From: Pseudoalteromonas galatheae
Lineage (GTDB): Bacteria > Pseudomonadota > Gammaproteobacteria > Enterobacterales > Alteromonadaceae
Assembly (NCBI RefSeq): GCF_005886105.2
Contig: NZ_PNCO02000001.1
Span: forward strand, 744,001-808,000
Reading direction: 5' to 3'
Length of the DNA stretch: 64,000 bases
Shown here in pieces: positions 26,952 to 35,505 of the stretch. The translations under genes were made by a program, and so were the position numbers. The stretch's first letter is position 1; the number at the start of each line of letters is the position of its first letter. The notes under the pieces were generated by a model. That model ran no database searches, was not told the origin of the DNA, and was given only the letters and a program-made list of their open reading frames with translations.

Positions 26952-29900
26952 TTACTCTTCGTCTTCAACAAGTGTCATCAGTGAAGTGTTACCACCAGAA
27001 GCTGTGGTATCGATACTAATGGTTTTCTCTGTTACTAGACGATTGATAAGCGTATCGTAGTACTCTGCACTGATCACTGGCAGGATAGCGCCTTTGCGCT
27101 CTGCAAGTTGTTGTGAGAAGTAACCAAGGCGTGAAGAGCGTGCAGCCACAACAGCACCTGCAAGATGAGGGTGTGCCAAAATAGCTTGCAGTTGGTTTTG
27201 CTTCGCTACTTGGAATACGCCTTCAGCAACCCCTGTAGAGATAAACTTATCTCTAAATGCCAATGCTTCTTCATAGAATAGGTCAGAGGCTACCGTGATC
27301 ACTGTGTTACCTGCAGCAAGCGCTGTGATAATTGAAATCGCCCAAAAGTTGAACGAAGTACTCTTATCGGCATATACCACAACACAACCACGCGCTTCTA
27401 AGTGCAGCGTGTTTGACTCACCAGTAGGTCCCGGTAGCGTGGTGTAAGTACGCATACGCTTTTCTAAGCGGTTTAGCTGAGCACGTGCATCAGAAAGCGT
27501 TAATGATAAATCATCTGCCAACTCATCAATAATGTCTACAGTTGCGATTTTAGCAAGTAGCTGACGCACTGCTGAAACTCGGTCATTCAAAGCTGTACGA
27601 CGCCAGATCTTTTCATCACGCTTTGAGTTTTGCATCAGTTTTTCAACTTGCTCAACTGCACCTGGGAAGTGGTGAATTTCTAGCTCATCAGGTGTTAAAT
27701 CTGTCATTTGGACGTTGTCTGGTGACGCTTTTTCTTTTACAAGGCGAACTAGATAGTTTGGACCACCTGCTTTTGGACCTGTACCAGATAAGCCACGACC
27801 ACCAAATGGCTGTACACCAACGATAGCACCAATCATGTTACGGTTCACGTATACGTTACCCGCACGAGACATCTTAGCTAGGTATTCGCAGCGCTCTTCG
27901 ATACGTGAATGAACACCCATTGTTAGACCGTAACCTGTACCATTGATTTGGTCGATAACATTATCAAGTTGATCTGCTTTAAAGCGTACAACGTGGACTA
28001 CCGGACCGAATACTTCACGCTTCAACACGGATAGATCAGAAATCTCATATAAGCGAGGGGCAAAGAAGTAAGCGCCATTCTCGCTGTTATCTGGGATCTT
28101 AGCTTCGAATAGTAGCTTGCCGTTCGACTTCATGTAATCAACGTGCTTAGTCAGCGTGGTCAGCGCTTTTTCATCGATCACAGGACCAATATCAGTTGAA
28201 AGTTGTGAAGGGTCACCCACATGCAGCTCTTTTAGTGCACCTGTTAGCATTTCGATAATGCCATCAGCGACATCTTCTTGTACAAATAACACACGAAGTG
28301 CTGAACAGCGTTGACCCGCACTTTGAAAACCTGAAGAAATAACATCGTCAACCACTTGCTCTGGTAATGCTGTTGAGTCAACGATCATACAGTTTTGACC
28401 ACCAGTTTCTGCAATCAGAGGAACCTGAATGTCATTACGCTCAGCAAGAATTTGCGAGATAAGCGTACCGGTCTCTGTTGAACCTGTGAACATAACCGCT
28501 TGGATGCGCTCATCAGGCACGATGTGTTTACCCACTTCGCTACCGCGTGCGATAACAGGCTGTACTACGTGCTCAGGTAAGCCAACAGTATGCATTAATT
28601 CGATACAACGCAGTGCAATCATACTGGTTTGTTCAGCAGGCTTTGCAATAACGGTGTTACCAGTCACGATAGCAGCAGCTACCTGACCTAAGAAGATCGC
28701 CAGAGGAAAGTTCCACGGGCTGATACATAAGATCACGCCACGAGCTTCAAAGCGTTCATCTTTAGACAGCTCTTCTGCACGAGCTGCATAGTAGCGACAG
28801 AAGTCAACGGCTTCGCGCACTTCATCGATGCTGTCTTGGGCTACTTTACCTGCTTCTTTAATACAAATAGCAACGAGTTCGTCATGGTGACGCTCAAGAA
28901 TGTCAGCAATACGGCGTAGTAGGTTTGCACGCTCTTCGACAGTGGTCTGTGACCAACTCTCAAAAGCCGCGTCAGCATTTATTAGTACATTTTGCATGTG
29001 TACTTCATCGTGTAAAGGCACAGAGCCAATCACTTGTTTGTGGTTCGCTGGGTTACGAACTGCAAGGTGACCTTCTGGTACTTGGCTTTCATCGATTAGG
29101 TGTTCGTTAAACCAGTTGTCTAGGTTCTCTTTGAATGGTGTTAAATCATTGATATCCGTCAGATCTTTACCTTTTGAGTTTGGACGCTCATCGCCATAAA
29201 GCTCTATAGGTAGTTTAATCTGCGTATTGTAACGGTTACGTAGGCCTTGCAGTGTTTCTACAGGGTCAGGAAGTAGTGACTCAACAGGCTTAGTGGTATC
29301 TACAATCGCGTTTACGAATGATGAGTTTGCACCATTTTCAAGTAGACGGCGTACCAGATAAGCAAGTAGATCTTCGTGCTGACCAACAGGCGCATACACA
29401 CGACACTGAATACCTTCTTTTTCAACGATTTGATCGTAAAGTGATTCGCCCATTCCGTGTAAACGTTGGAATTCAAACCCTTTATTATCGCCTTTAGCAA
29501 CCTCTAGGATAGTTGCTGCGGTGTAAGCATTGTGCGTTGCAAACTGCGGGAATAATACATCGCGTGCTTCAAGGAGCTTAATAGCACAGGCCTTATAAGA
29601 AACGTCAGTCGTTGCTTTACGGGTGAATACAGGGAAGTGCTCCAGACCATCTTGTTGTGTGGTTTTAATTTCCGTATCCCAGTAAGCACCTTTAACTAAA
29701 CGCACCATCAATTTACGGCCTACGCGACGAGCAAGTTCTGCTACCCATTCCACAACGAAAATAGCACGCTTTTGATATGCTTGTACTGCAAGACCAAAAC
29801 CATTCCAGTCACCAAGTGCATCATCAGAGAATACCGCTTCAATGACATCTAAAGAGATATCTAAACGGTCTGCTTCTTCCGCATCAACAGTAAAACCGAT

Positions 29901-30755
29901 ATCGTATTCTTTAGCTACAATAGCAAGTTCTTTTAGTTTTGGTACTAGCTCGTCCATCACGCGGTCACGGTGTGTGAATTCATAGCGCGGATGAATAGCT
30001 GAAAGTTTAACTGAGATACCAGGACTCTTAATTGGGCCACGGCCTTTTGCCGCTTTACCAATTGCGTGGATGGCGTTCATATAGCTTTGGAAGTAACGCT
30101 CTGCATCCTTCATCGTACGTGCGCCTTCACCTAGCATGTCGTACGAATATACATAACCTTTTTGTTCTTTATCAGCGGCACGGTCGATAGCATCTTGAAT
30201 GGTTTCACCCATTACAAACTGCTTACCCATGATCTTCATTGCATAGTTAACGGATTTACGGATAACAGGCTCACCAAGACGACCAATTGTGCGCTTTAGC
30301 ACGCCAAATTGTTCTTCTTTATTCTTGTCTGAGTAATTAACCATTTTACCGGTAACGAGTAAGCCCCAGCTTGAAGCGTTAACAAATAACGAGTCGCTGC
30401 TACCTAAGTGTGAACTCCAGTCGCCTTGTGCGAGTTTGTCGCGGATCAGGCTTTCTTGCGTTGCTTTGTCTGGTACACGAAGTAGCGCTTCGGCTAAACA
30501 CATCAGCACCACGCCTTCTTCGGTAGAAAGAGAGAATTCATTTAAAAGCGCGTCTACACCGTTTTGACCATCTTGATCTCTACGAATGTTCAATACCATT
30601 TGACGCGCACGTTCCCATGCTCGGCTTCGAGCTGTAACGCCTACCTCAGCTAAAGGTAAAATATGATCAATAACCGCGTTCTCATCAATGCGGTAAAAAT
30701 CACGGATCTTTTGTCGAATAGGACAGTTAGTTGTCAAATCGCCGTTAAAAAGCAT
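26952..30755 (-). CDS. putA: Bifunctional proline dehydrogenase / P5C dehydrogenase PutA
   Basis: Oxidises proline to glutamate in two FAD- and NAD-dependent steps with channelled intermediate. I start at the ATG at 30755, with GAGGG six bases ahead, rather than the TTG at 30761; 1267 aa. The proline dehydrogenase barrel spans about residues 80-480 (GPIKSPGISVKLSAIHPRYE), and the aldehyde dehydrogenase part about 560-1010, with ETGGQN and catalytic Cys in SAGQRCSALR. A C-terminal ALDH-like tail follows. The N-terminal ribbon-helix-helix of E. coli PutA is absent, so it cannot repress itself; the divergent Lrp-type gene is the likely regulator. Confidence 0.96.
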   Translation of the reverse strand: MLFNGDLTTNCPIRQKIRDFYRIDENAVIDHILPLAEVGVTARSRAWERARQMVLNIRRDQDGQNGVDALLNEFSLSTEEGVVLMCLAEALLRVPDKATQESLIRDKLAQGDWSSHLGSSDSLFVNASSWGLLVTGKMVNYSDKNKEEQFGVLKRTIGRLGEPVIRKSVNYAMKIMGKQFVMGETIQDAIDRAADKEQKGYVYSYDMLGEGARTMKDAERYFQSYMNAIHAIGKAAKGRGPIKSPGISVKLSAIHPRYEFTHRDRVMDELVPKLKELAIVAKEYDIGFTVDAEEADRLDISLDVIEAVFSDDALGDWNGFGLAVQAYQKRAIFVVEWVAELARRVGRKLMVRLVKGAYWDTEIKTTQQDGLEHFPVFTRKATTDVSYKACAIKLLEARDVLFPQFATHNAYTAATILEVAKGDNKGFEFQRLHGMGESLYDQIVEKEGIQCRVYAPVGQHEDLLAYLVRRLLENGANSSFVNAIVDTTKPVESLLPDPVETLQGLRNRYNTQIKLPIELYGDERPNSKGKDLTDINDLTPFKENLDNWFNEHLIDESQVPEGHLAVRNPANHKQVIGSVPLHDEVHMQNVLINADAAFESWSQTTVEERANLLRRIADILERHHDELVAICIKEAGKVAQDSIDEVREAVDFCRYYAARAEELSKDERFEARGVILCISPWNFPLAIFLGQVAAAIVTGNTVIAKPAEQTSMIALRCIELMHTVGLPEHVVQPVIARGSEVGKHIVPDERIQAVMFTGSTETGTLISQILAERNDIQVPLIAETGGQNCMIVDSTALPEQVVDDVISSGFQSAGQRCSALRVLFVQEDVADGIIEMLTGALKELHVGDPSQLSTDIGPVIDEKALTTLTKHVDYMKSNGKLLFEAKIPDNSENGAYFFAPRLYEISDLSVLKREVFGPVVHVVRFKADQLDNVIDQINGTGYGLTMGVHSRIEERCEYLAKMSRAGNVYVNRNMIGAIVGVQPFGGRGLSGTGPKAGGPNYLVRLVKEKASPDNVQMTDLTPDELEIHHFPGAVEQVEKLMQNSKRDEKIWRRTALNDRVSAVRQLLAKIATVDIIDELADDLSLTLSDARAQLNRLEKRMRTYTTLPGPTGESNTLHLEARGCVVVYADKSTSFNFWAISIITALAAGNTVITVASDLFYEEALAFRDKFISTGVAEGVFQVAKQNQLQAILAHPHLAGAVVAARSSRLGYFSQQLAERKGAILPVISAEYYDTLINRLVTEKTISIDTTASGGNTSLMTLVEDEE

Positions 30756-30826
30756 AAGCAACCCTCAAAAATTGGAGTCAAAAATACATGTAATTCGCGC
30801 CAGCCTATGGAATCACACATCTAATG

Positions 30827-30845
30827 TGTAGATTACAAAACTACA
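30827..30845. promoter_or_regulatory. TGTAG-N9-CTACA palindrome in the putA promoter region
   Basis: An inverted repeat 72 bases upstream of the putA start, overlapped by a second symmetric stretch (ATCTA-N5-TAGAT). Candidate activator site for the Lrp-type regulator; the binding protein is not established. Confidence 0.4.
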
Positions 30846-31079
30846 TCTGAACTGATGCCAAACTAAGCAACCAAAGGTTGAAAGTGTAGTTTCTTTTGCA
30901 TAGGAAGCCTCAATTACGACAAAATGATGCAGTCACATTGCTAACCATAACACACCCATTCGGGGGTTCAAATTTTAGCCAGAATGCATGTTCTAAGTGT
31001 TTGAACAAAGCTGCGTTAGATACAGAGATAAACCGCTTTGCCCTTTATCGTTAATTTCGCGGGCATTCTATCGAAAAGA

Positions 31080-31094
31080 CAGCAGAATATGCTG
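31080..31094. promoter_or_regulatory. Lrp-type box upstream of the Lrp-family gene
   Basis: CAGCAGAATATGCTG fits the E. coli Lrp consensus YAGHAWATTWTDCTR at 13 of 15 positions and is extended to ACAGCA-N5-TGCTGT symmetry. It lies 66 bases before the regulator ATG in the putA divergent region. Autoregulation or putA control is likely. Confidence 0.55.
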
Positions 31095-31160
31095 TTTTAT
31101 TTTCAAGGAATACGGTAAATTTGCGGGTAATCTCAAACCCTCACAAAATTTTATGCTGAT

Positions 31161-31649
31161 ATGACGACTTCCATTAAAACTCGGGTATTAGATCGCATCG
31201 ATTTAGCAATCTTAGACGCGCTCCAGCGCAACGGTCGGATCTCTAATGTAAACTTGGCGAAAGAGGTAAACTTGAGCCCGAGTCCTTGCCTCGACCGAGT
31301 AAAAAAACTCGAGTCGGAAGGGTATATTGAAGGGTATACGGCAAGATTAAATGCCGCAAAACTTGGCCAGCATTTGGTTGCGCATGTTGAAATAACCTTG
31401 AAAAGCTCGACCGAAGCGGTATTTGAGGTGTTTAAACAGCATATTGTAAAAATCCCCAACGTCGTTTCTTGTGATATGGTAGCTGGTGGCTTTGATTATT
31501 TAGTTAAGATCCGAGTCCAGGATATGCGTCAATATCGTGAGGTATTAGGTCAAATCGTTGAAATACCTGGAGTTGGTACAAATCATACCTATATGGTGAT
31601 AGAACACGTCAAAGAAGACATGGGTGTAGAAGTGTTGAACTATCAGTAA
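31161..31649 (+). CDS. Lrp/AsnC family regulator, probable proline-responsive PutR
   Basis: 162 aa. N-terminal winged HTH (about 12-62: LDRIDLAILDALQRNGRISNVNLAKEVNLSPSPCLDRVKKLE) and C-terminal RAM ligand-binding domain (about 75-155, with VVSCDMVAGGFDYLVKIRV and VPGVGTNHTYMV-type strands). It is close in pattern to Lrp itself, but divergence from putA, as in other bacteria where an Lrp-type PutR activates putA, argues for proline-dependent control. That role is inference. Confidence 0.9.
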   Translation: MTTSIKTRVLDRIDLAILDALQRNGRISNVNLAKEVNLSPSPCLDRVKKLESEGYIEGYTARLNAAKLGQHLVAHVEITLKSSTEAVFEVFKQHIVKIPNVVSCDMVAGGFDYLVKIRVQDMRQYREVLGQIVEIPGVGTNHTYMVIEHVKEDMGVEVLNYQ

Positions 31650-31676
31650 CTGTTGGCCCAATTTAAGGAATAATAC

Positions 31677-32423
31677 ATGCAAAAAGTGGTACTTATCACC
31701 GGTGCGAGCCGTGGGATTGGTGCGGCAACGGCTCAGTTGCTGGGACAACAAGGGTTTACCGTTGTTATAAATTACAAGCAGAATGTGCAAGCCGCAGAAA
31801 CGGTTGCCAATACCATCCTAAGTAATAATGGTAAAGCGCATTTGTTGCAAGCAGATGTCACAGACGAAAAGTCTGTAGAGGCAATGTTTGACAAGATAAA
31901 GGCAGATATTGGCATAGTTACGCATCTGGTCAACAACGCGGGGGTGCTGAACACGCAGACTCGAGTTGAACACATGACTGCAGCGCGTATCAACAATATG
32001 CTTACTAATAATGTTACGCCGTATTTTATTTGTGCTCGCGAAGCAATTAAACACATGCGTTTGAGTGCTAATCCAGCACAGTGTGCAATGGTAAATGTAT
32101 CGTCAGCAGCTTCTTATTTAGGTGGGGCAAATGAATATGTTGACTACGCCGCTGCAAAAGGTGCAATAGACAGCTTCACTAAAGGCTTATCTCTGGAATT
32201 AGCCGCTGAGCAGATCCGTGTAAACTGCGTGAGACCTGGCTGTATTTATACCGATATCCACGGTGACGGTGGCGAACCAGACCGAGTTGACCGTCTAGCC
32301 GATTTTTTACCGCTGAAGCGAGGTGGAACCGCAATTGAGGTTGCTAATGCCATCGCTTGGCTTTTAAGTAACGAAGCAAGCTTTGTTACAGGGACTTTTA
32401 TTGATTTAGCTGGAGGGAAATAG
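31677..32423 (+). CDS. Short-chain dehydrogenase/reductase
   Basis: NAD(P)-dependent SDR of 248 aa, similar to E. coli YgfF. Cofactor motif TGASRGIG at residues 8-15, NNAG around 88-91, catalytic Ser in NVSSAAS, and the YxxxK pair in DYAAAKGA. The C-terminal GTFIDLAGGK is typical. Substrate unknown. It begins 27 bases after the Lrp-type gene and may be cotranscribed. The region 32424-32564 contains nothing beyond a 21-codon ORF I do not accept. Confidence 0.88.
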   Translation: MQKVVLITGASRGIGAATAQLLGQQGFTVVINYKQNVQAAETVANTILSNNGKAHLLQADVTDEKSVEAMFDKIKADIGIVTHLVNNAGVLNTQTRVEHMTAARINNMLTNNVTPYFICAREAIKHMRLSANPAQCAMVNVSSAASYLGGANEYVDYAAAKGAIDSFTKGLSLELAAEQIRVNCVRPGCIYTDIHGDGGEPDRVDRLADFLPLKRGGTAIEVANAIAWLLSNEASFVTGTFIDLAGGK

Positions 32424-32564
32424 CAATTTATGAAAAATAAAATTGTTTATGTCTCAGGAACATTTGATCAATGCGGCGTCGACGGCGGCATTTAACAGTT
32501 ACAAAGATTTGACGTCTTATTGCGCAACGAAAGTCTTAGCGAATCGCTTGATTATACTGATTTG

Positions 32565-33182
32565 CTAGTATTCATTGACATAATGCGCTTGAGCTAGGTT
32601 CCCAATACGATTGCGCAAGGTCGGTGCAAGCAGTTTGTAATAGTATGTGGTGGCATGGAAGTCGCCGCGCTCATCACTGACAAAATGAGGGATTTGCCCT
32701 GCGACTTTAAAGCCTAGACTCTGATATAGGATTTCTGCGTCCGAATCCGATTGTGTATCAAGGACGAGTAACGATATCTGCTGCCGTGTAGATTCTTGCT
32801 CTATGGCTTGCATCAACTTTGTTGCCACACCTTTTCGCCGGCTGTTTGGATGCACTAATAGTTTTTCAACTTCAGCTCGGTGCTGAGCATTATCTTTTGT
32901 TGCAGGAGAGAGTTGCACACAACCTGCCATTACGCCATTAAGTTCAGCGATAATAAGCGTCTTTTGCGACTTGATCACAGCATCGAGAACTTGCCACCAG
33001 TAATTCTGTATTGCTCTGCTAGAGGATGATTGCAAAAAACCGATAGAGGCGCCAAGGTTAATACAGGCTTGCGTCAGCGCGCTAAGTTGTTTTACCCAAA
33101 GCTGACAATCTAAGCGATTGTATTTCAAGCTAGGTGCCTGAATAATGCGAAGCTGCATTGCGGTATTAGACAAATTGTTCAT
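32565..33182 (-). CDS. GNAT family N-acetyltransferase
   Basis: 205 aa. The acetyl-CoA-binding GNAT core is clear: AGCVQLSPATK, then VEKLLVHPNSRRKGVATKLMQAIE (motif A, with RRKGVA) and LLVLDTQSDSDAEILYQSLGFKVAGQIPHF. Substrate unknown. The start at 33182 has AAGGAACTGC ahead and overlaps the HTH gene by 17 bases, so it is translationally coupled to it. Confidence 0.87.
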   Translation of the reverse strand: MNNLSNTAMQLRIIQAPSLKYNRLDCQLWVKQLSALTQACINLGASIGFLQSSSSRAIQNYWWQVLDAVIKSQKTLIIAELNGVMAGCVQLSPATKDNAQHRAEVEKLLVHPNSRRKGVATKLMQAIEQESTRQQISLLVLDTQSDSDAEILYQSLGFKVAGQIPHFVSDERGDFHATTYYYKLLAPTLRNRIGNLAQAHYVNEY

Positions 33183-33393
33183 GCAGTTCCTTATTTATCC
33201 GAGCCAGACTTTGCTCAAGCCTTGCCTTTTCATGCATTAATTTTTGCCATCGAGTTTGCTGTTTCTCTTTGGAGCGTCTCAGTGCTTCGTATAGTGATCG
33301 CTGCGGCACATGATAGGCTTTTGCGGCTTGTGATGGGGTGAGCATATCGTTCATTACAGCGTGTACGGCAGTGTCTAGTTTGCTAAGTGTCAT
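33166..33393 (-). CDS. 75-aa HTH (Psq-like) DNA-binding protein
   Basis: A compact protein with a pipsqueak-type HTH (MNDMLTPSQAAKAYHVPQRSLYEALRRSKE, about 14-43) followed by a basic, coiled-coil-like C-terminal helix. It overlaps both neighbours: its ATG is shared with the TGA of the 36-codon ORF upstream, and its end overlaps the GNAT start. Such proteins are often small regulators; the target is unknown. Confidence 0.72.
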   Translation of the reverse strand: MTLSKLDTAVHAVMNDMLTPSQAAKAYHVPQRSLYEALRRSKEKQQTRWQKLMHEKARLEQSLARINKELHEQFV

Positions 33394-33500
33394 TGTGCTT
33401 TCTCCTTAACATCTATTGGGTTTGTTGCTGTATCGTGCACAGGCCAGATACTCACATCCAAATGCCAAAGTAAGTACATCGTTTGATATAAAGTGTACAT
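33390..33500 (-). CDS. 36-aa small ORF translationally coupled to the HTH gene
   Basis: Reads MYTLYQTMYLLWHLDVSIWP then a polar tail ending KEKAQ. It has a strong ribosome-binding site (AAAAAAGGAG, 7 bases before the ATG) and its TGA overlaps the next ATG (ATGA, 33390-33393). The first 20 residues are hydrophobic and aromatic. It may be a small membrane-associated peptide or a leader peptide that couples translation. No known family recognised. Confidence 0.5.
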   Translation of the reverse strand: MYTLYQTMYLLWHLDVSIWPVHDTATNPIDVKEKAQ

Positions 33501-33684
33501 AATTACGCTCCTTTTTTGTCGTGTTAGTTGATAAGGAAAAACTGTGCCAAAAATTAAAATTATTTAATATCAATAGGATGTATTTTTTATTGGTATGTAA
33601 ATACGTTCACATTGCACTGCTTTAGGGAGGTGAGTGCAGCATTTGCACCGAATTGAACAGAATTAGCGCGAGAGTGCTTAAAAG

Positions 33685-33698
33685 TTAATTTGGATCAA
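33685..33698 (+). promoter_or_regulatory. ANR/FNR box upstream of hcnA
   Basis: TTAATTTGGATCAA matches TTGAT-N4-ATCAA with one mismatch. A good -10 box (TAAAAT, 33719-33724) lies downstream so that the ANR/FNR site would be centred near -40, the position of class II FNR-activated promoters. In Pseudomonas the hcnABC promoter is activated by ANR under low oxygen. Confidence 0.7.
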
Positions 33699-33784
33699 AT
33701 TAAAGTGAATAAAGTAAATAAAATGTTTATTTTTAATATTTGGATAGTAGGCTTTGTGCGACTTTATTGAAGGAGCATTTTTTC

Positions 33785-34096
33785 ATGTCTGAATTATCCA
33801 GAACCCAAGATATTACGGACCCCGAGGGGTTACAGTTTCAAATTCAAATCGACGACATTGCGGTTAATGCATGCGATGGCGAAACCGTGTTGTCTGTTTT
33901 GCTTGCGGCGAACTATAAGCAAATCATGGAAAGCGATCGAGAGGCCGTATCCGGTGCTTATTGTGGTATGGGCGTTTGTCATTGTTGTCAGGTAACAATA
34001 AACAAACAACATAAACAAAAGGCTTGCCAAACCTTAGTACAACCCAATATGCAGGTTGAAACTAAACAAAATCGTTTCAAGCAGGTTGGAGTATAG
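33785..34096 (+). CDS. hcnA: HcnA-like [2Fe-2S] subunit of hydrogen cyanide synthase
   Basis: Small ferredoxin-like subunit that passes electrons in the membrane-associated enzyme forming HCN and CO2 from glycine. The ATG at 33785 follows AAGGAG by 9 bases; 103 aa, the size of Pseudomonas HcnA. The cluster ligands are in AYCGMGVCHCCQV and KACQT (CxxxxCxxC plus a distal Cys). The related D-hydroxyproline dehydrogenase and opine oxidase systems share this subunit plan, but the SGAYCGMGVCHCCQV pattern, the sizes and the ANR-type box favour HcnA. Confidence 0.8.
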   Translation: MSELSRTQDITDPEGLQFQIQIDDIAVNACDGETVLSVLLAANYKQIMESDREAVSGAYCGMGVCHCCQVTINKQHKQKACQTLVQPNMQVETKQNRFKQVGV

Positions 34097-34098
34097 TG

Positions 34099-35505
34099 AT
34101 GTCTACTTGTCAAAAAGAAAAAATCGTTATTGTTGGTGCAGGACCTGCAGGCGTCAGCTGTGCAGCTGAGCTGGCTAAATATGGCATTACTAGCACCTTA
34201 GTTGATGAAGCGCCAAAAATTGGTGGAGTTATCTATCGCGGTCCACTTAGACAGGCGAGTAAGCTTCCTCATTTAGATGAAAATCTTAAACGAGCGATGG
34301 CTGCACTAAAGGTACGCTACGAACATCATAAACAAGATATAACGCTACAACTACAAACCAAAGTGCTTGGGCCTGAGGGTGAAAGTGGTTTATTGTTGCA
34401 AACACAAAATCAGCTAACACAAATAGATTACACTAGGTTGGTTTTGGCAACTGGTTGTCATGAGCGCAGTGTGCCATTTGAAGGGTGGCAGTTGCCTGGT
34501 GTGATGTTAATGGGCGGGATGCAACTTCAGCTTAAAAGTGGGTTAGTTCGACCAGGGAAAAAAGTGGCTTTAGTCGGAACTGGACCATTATTGCCATTGG
34601 TTGCTTGCCAGTTGCATAAATCCGGGGCACAAGTGGTTGGCGTATATGAAGCGAGTCGCTTTAGTGAACTGGCGAAAGAGACCGTGGCGCTGCTCAATAA
34701 ACCTAAGCTTACGCTTTCGGGATTGAGTATGTTGGCGTATCTCAAAAAGCATAATATTCCGTTCAAGTATGGCTATGGCATCGTGAAAGCAGAAGGCCAA
34801 GAAAAACTCTCCAGTGTTACCGTAGCGCCTTACGATGAGCACTGGCATGCGGACTTGTCAAAAGCACAGCATTTAGCCGTGGATAGTTTGGGAGTTGGCT
34901 ATGGTTTTGTTGCCCGCACACAGCTTGCCATGCTACTTGGGGTTTCTCATCAGTACACCACCACGAATGGCTATGTGCCTTTATTAGATGACAATTTACG
35001 CAGTAGCTTAAATTCAATTTTTGTTTGTGGTGATACCAATGGTTTGTTAGGTGCGGAAGCGGCTATCATTGAAGGAAAAATAGCCGCAACCATGCTTGCC
35101 TATGAGCAAGCCTGTTTAAGCGAGTCGAACTTCCACACGCGAATGCGCAAGCTCAAAACTAAGCGTAAGCAAGCACAGAAATTTAGAGCTGGATTTGATC
35201 GCTTCTCGGCGCGTCGAGAGGGGCTGCTTGCATTAACACAAGCAGATACCGTGGTGTGTCGCTGCGAACAAGTAAAGCGCCAGCAACTCGATTTAGCGTT
35301 GCAACAAGGTGCGAAAGATTTGTCTAGCGTGAAAATGAGAACCCGTATTGGCATGGGAGACTGCCAAGGAAAAATGTGCTCTAGCTATGCACTAGACCGA
35401 CTGCACGCTGCAGGGCACTTAGATACACTCGGTGTGATAAGGCCAAGATTCCCACTAGACCCAATTCCATTTACTTTACTGGAGAAAAACCATGAAGCAG
35501 TATGA
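34099..35505 (+). CDS. hcnB: HcnB-like FAD/NAD-binding subunit of hydrogen cyanide synthase
   Basis: 468 aa from the ATG at 34099 (a GTG at 34096 overlaps the hcnA stop but is too close to TTGGAG). N-terminal FAD motif VIVGAGPAGVSCAAELAK, a second dinucleotide fold with VALVGTGPLLPLVACQL (about 155-170), and a C-terminal Cys-rich BFD-like cluster (VVCRCEQ and MGDCQGKMCS). The layout matches HcnB and the alpha subunits of opine oxidase. Coupled to hcnA and overlapping hcnC. Confidence 0.82.
   Translation: MSTCQKEKIVIVGAGPAGVSCAAELAKYGITSTLVDEAPKIGGVIYRGPLRQASKLPHLDENLKRAMAALKVRYEHHKQDITLQLQTKVLGPEGESGLLLQTQNQLTQIDYTRLVLATGCHERSVPFEGWQLPGVMLMGGMQLQLKSGLVRPGKKVALVGTGPLLPLVACQLHKSGAQVVGVYEASRFSELAKETVALLNKPKLTLSGLSMLAYLKKHNIPFKYGYGIVKAEGQEKLSSVTVAPYDEHWHADLSKAQHLAVDSLGVGYGFVARTQLAMLLGVSHQYTTTNGYVPLLDDNLRSSLNSIFVCGDTNGLLGAEAAIIEGKIAATMLAYEQACLSESNFHTRMRKLKTKRKQAQKFRAGFDRFSARREGLLALTQADTVVCRCEQVKRQQLDLALQQGAKDLSSVKMRTRIGMGDCQGKMCSSYALDRLHAAGHLDTLGVIRPRFPLDPIPFTLLEKNHEAV

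Noticed and set aside
32430..32495. 21-codon ORF after the SDR gene
   Set aside because: Ribosome-binding site too distant and peptide too short to support.
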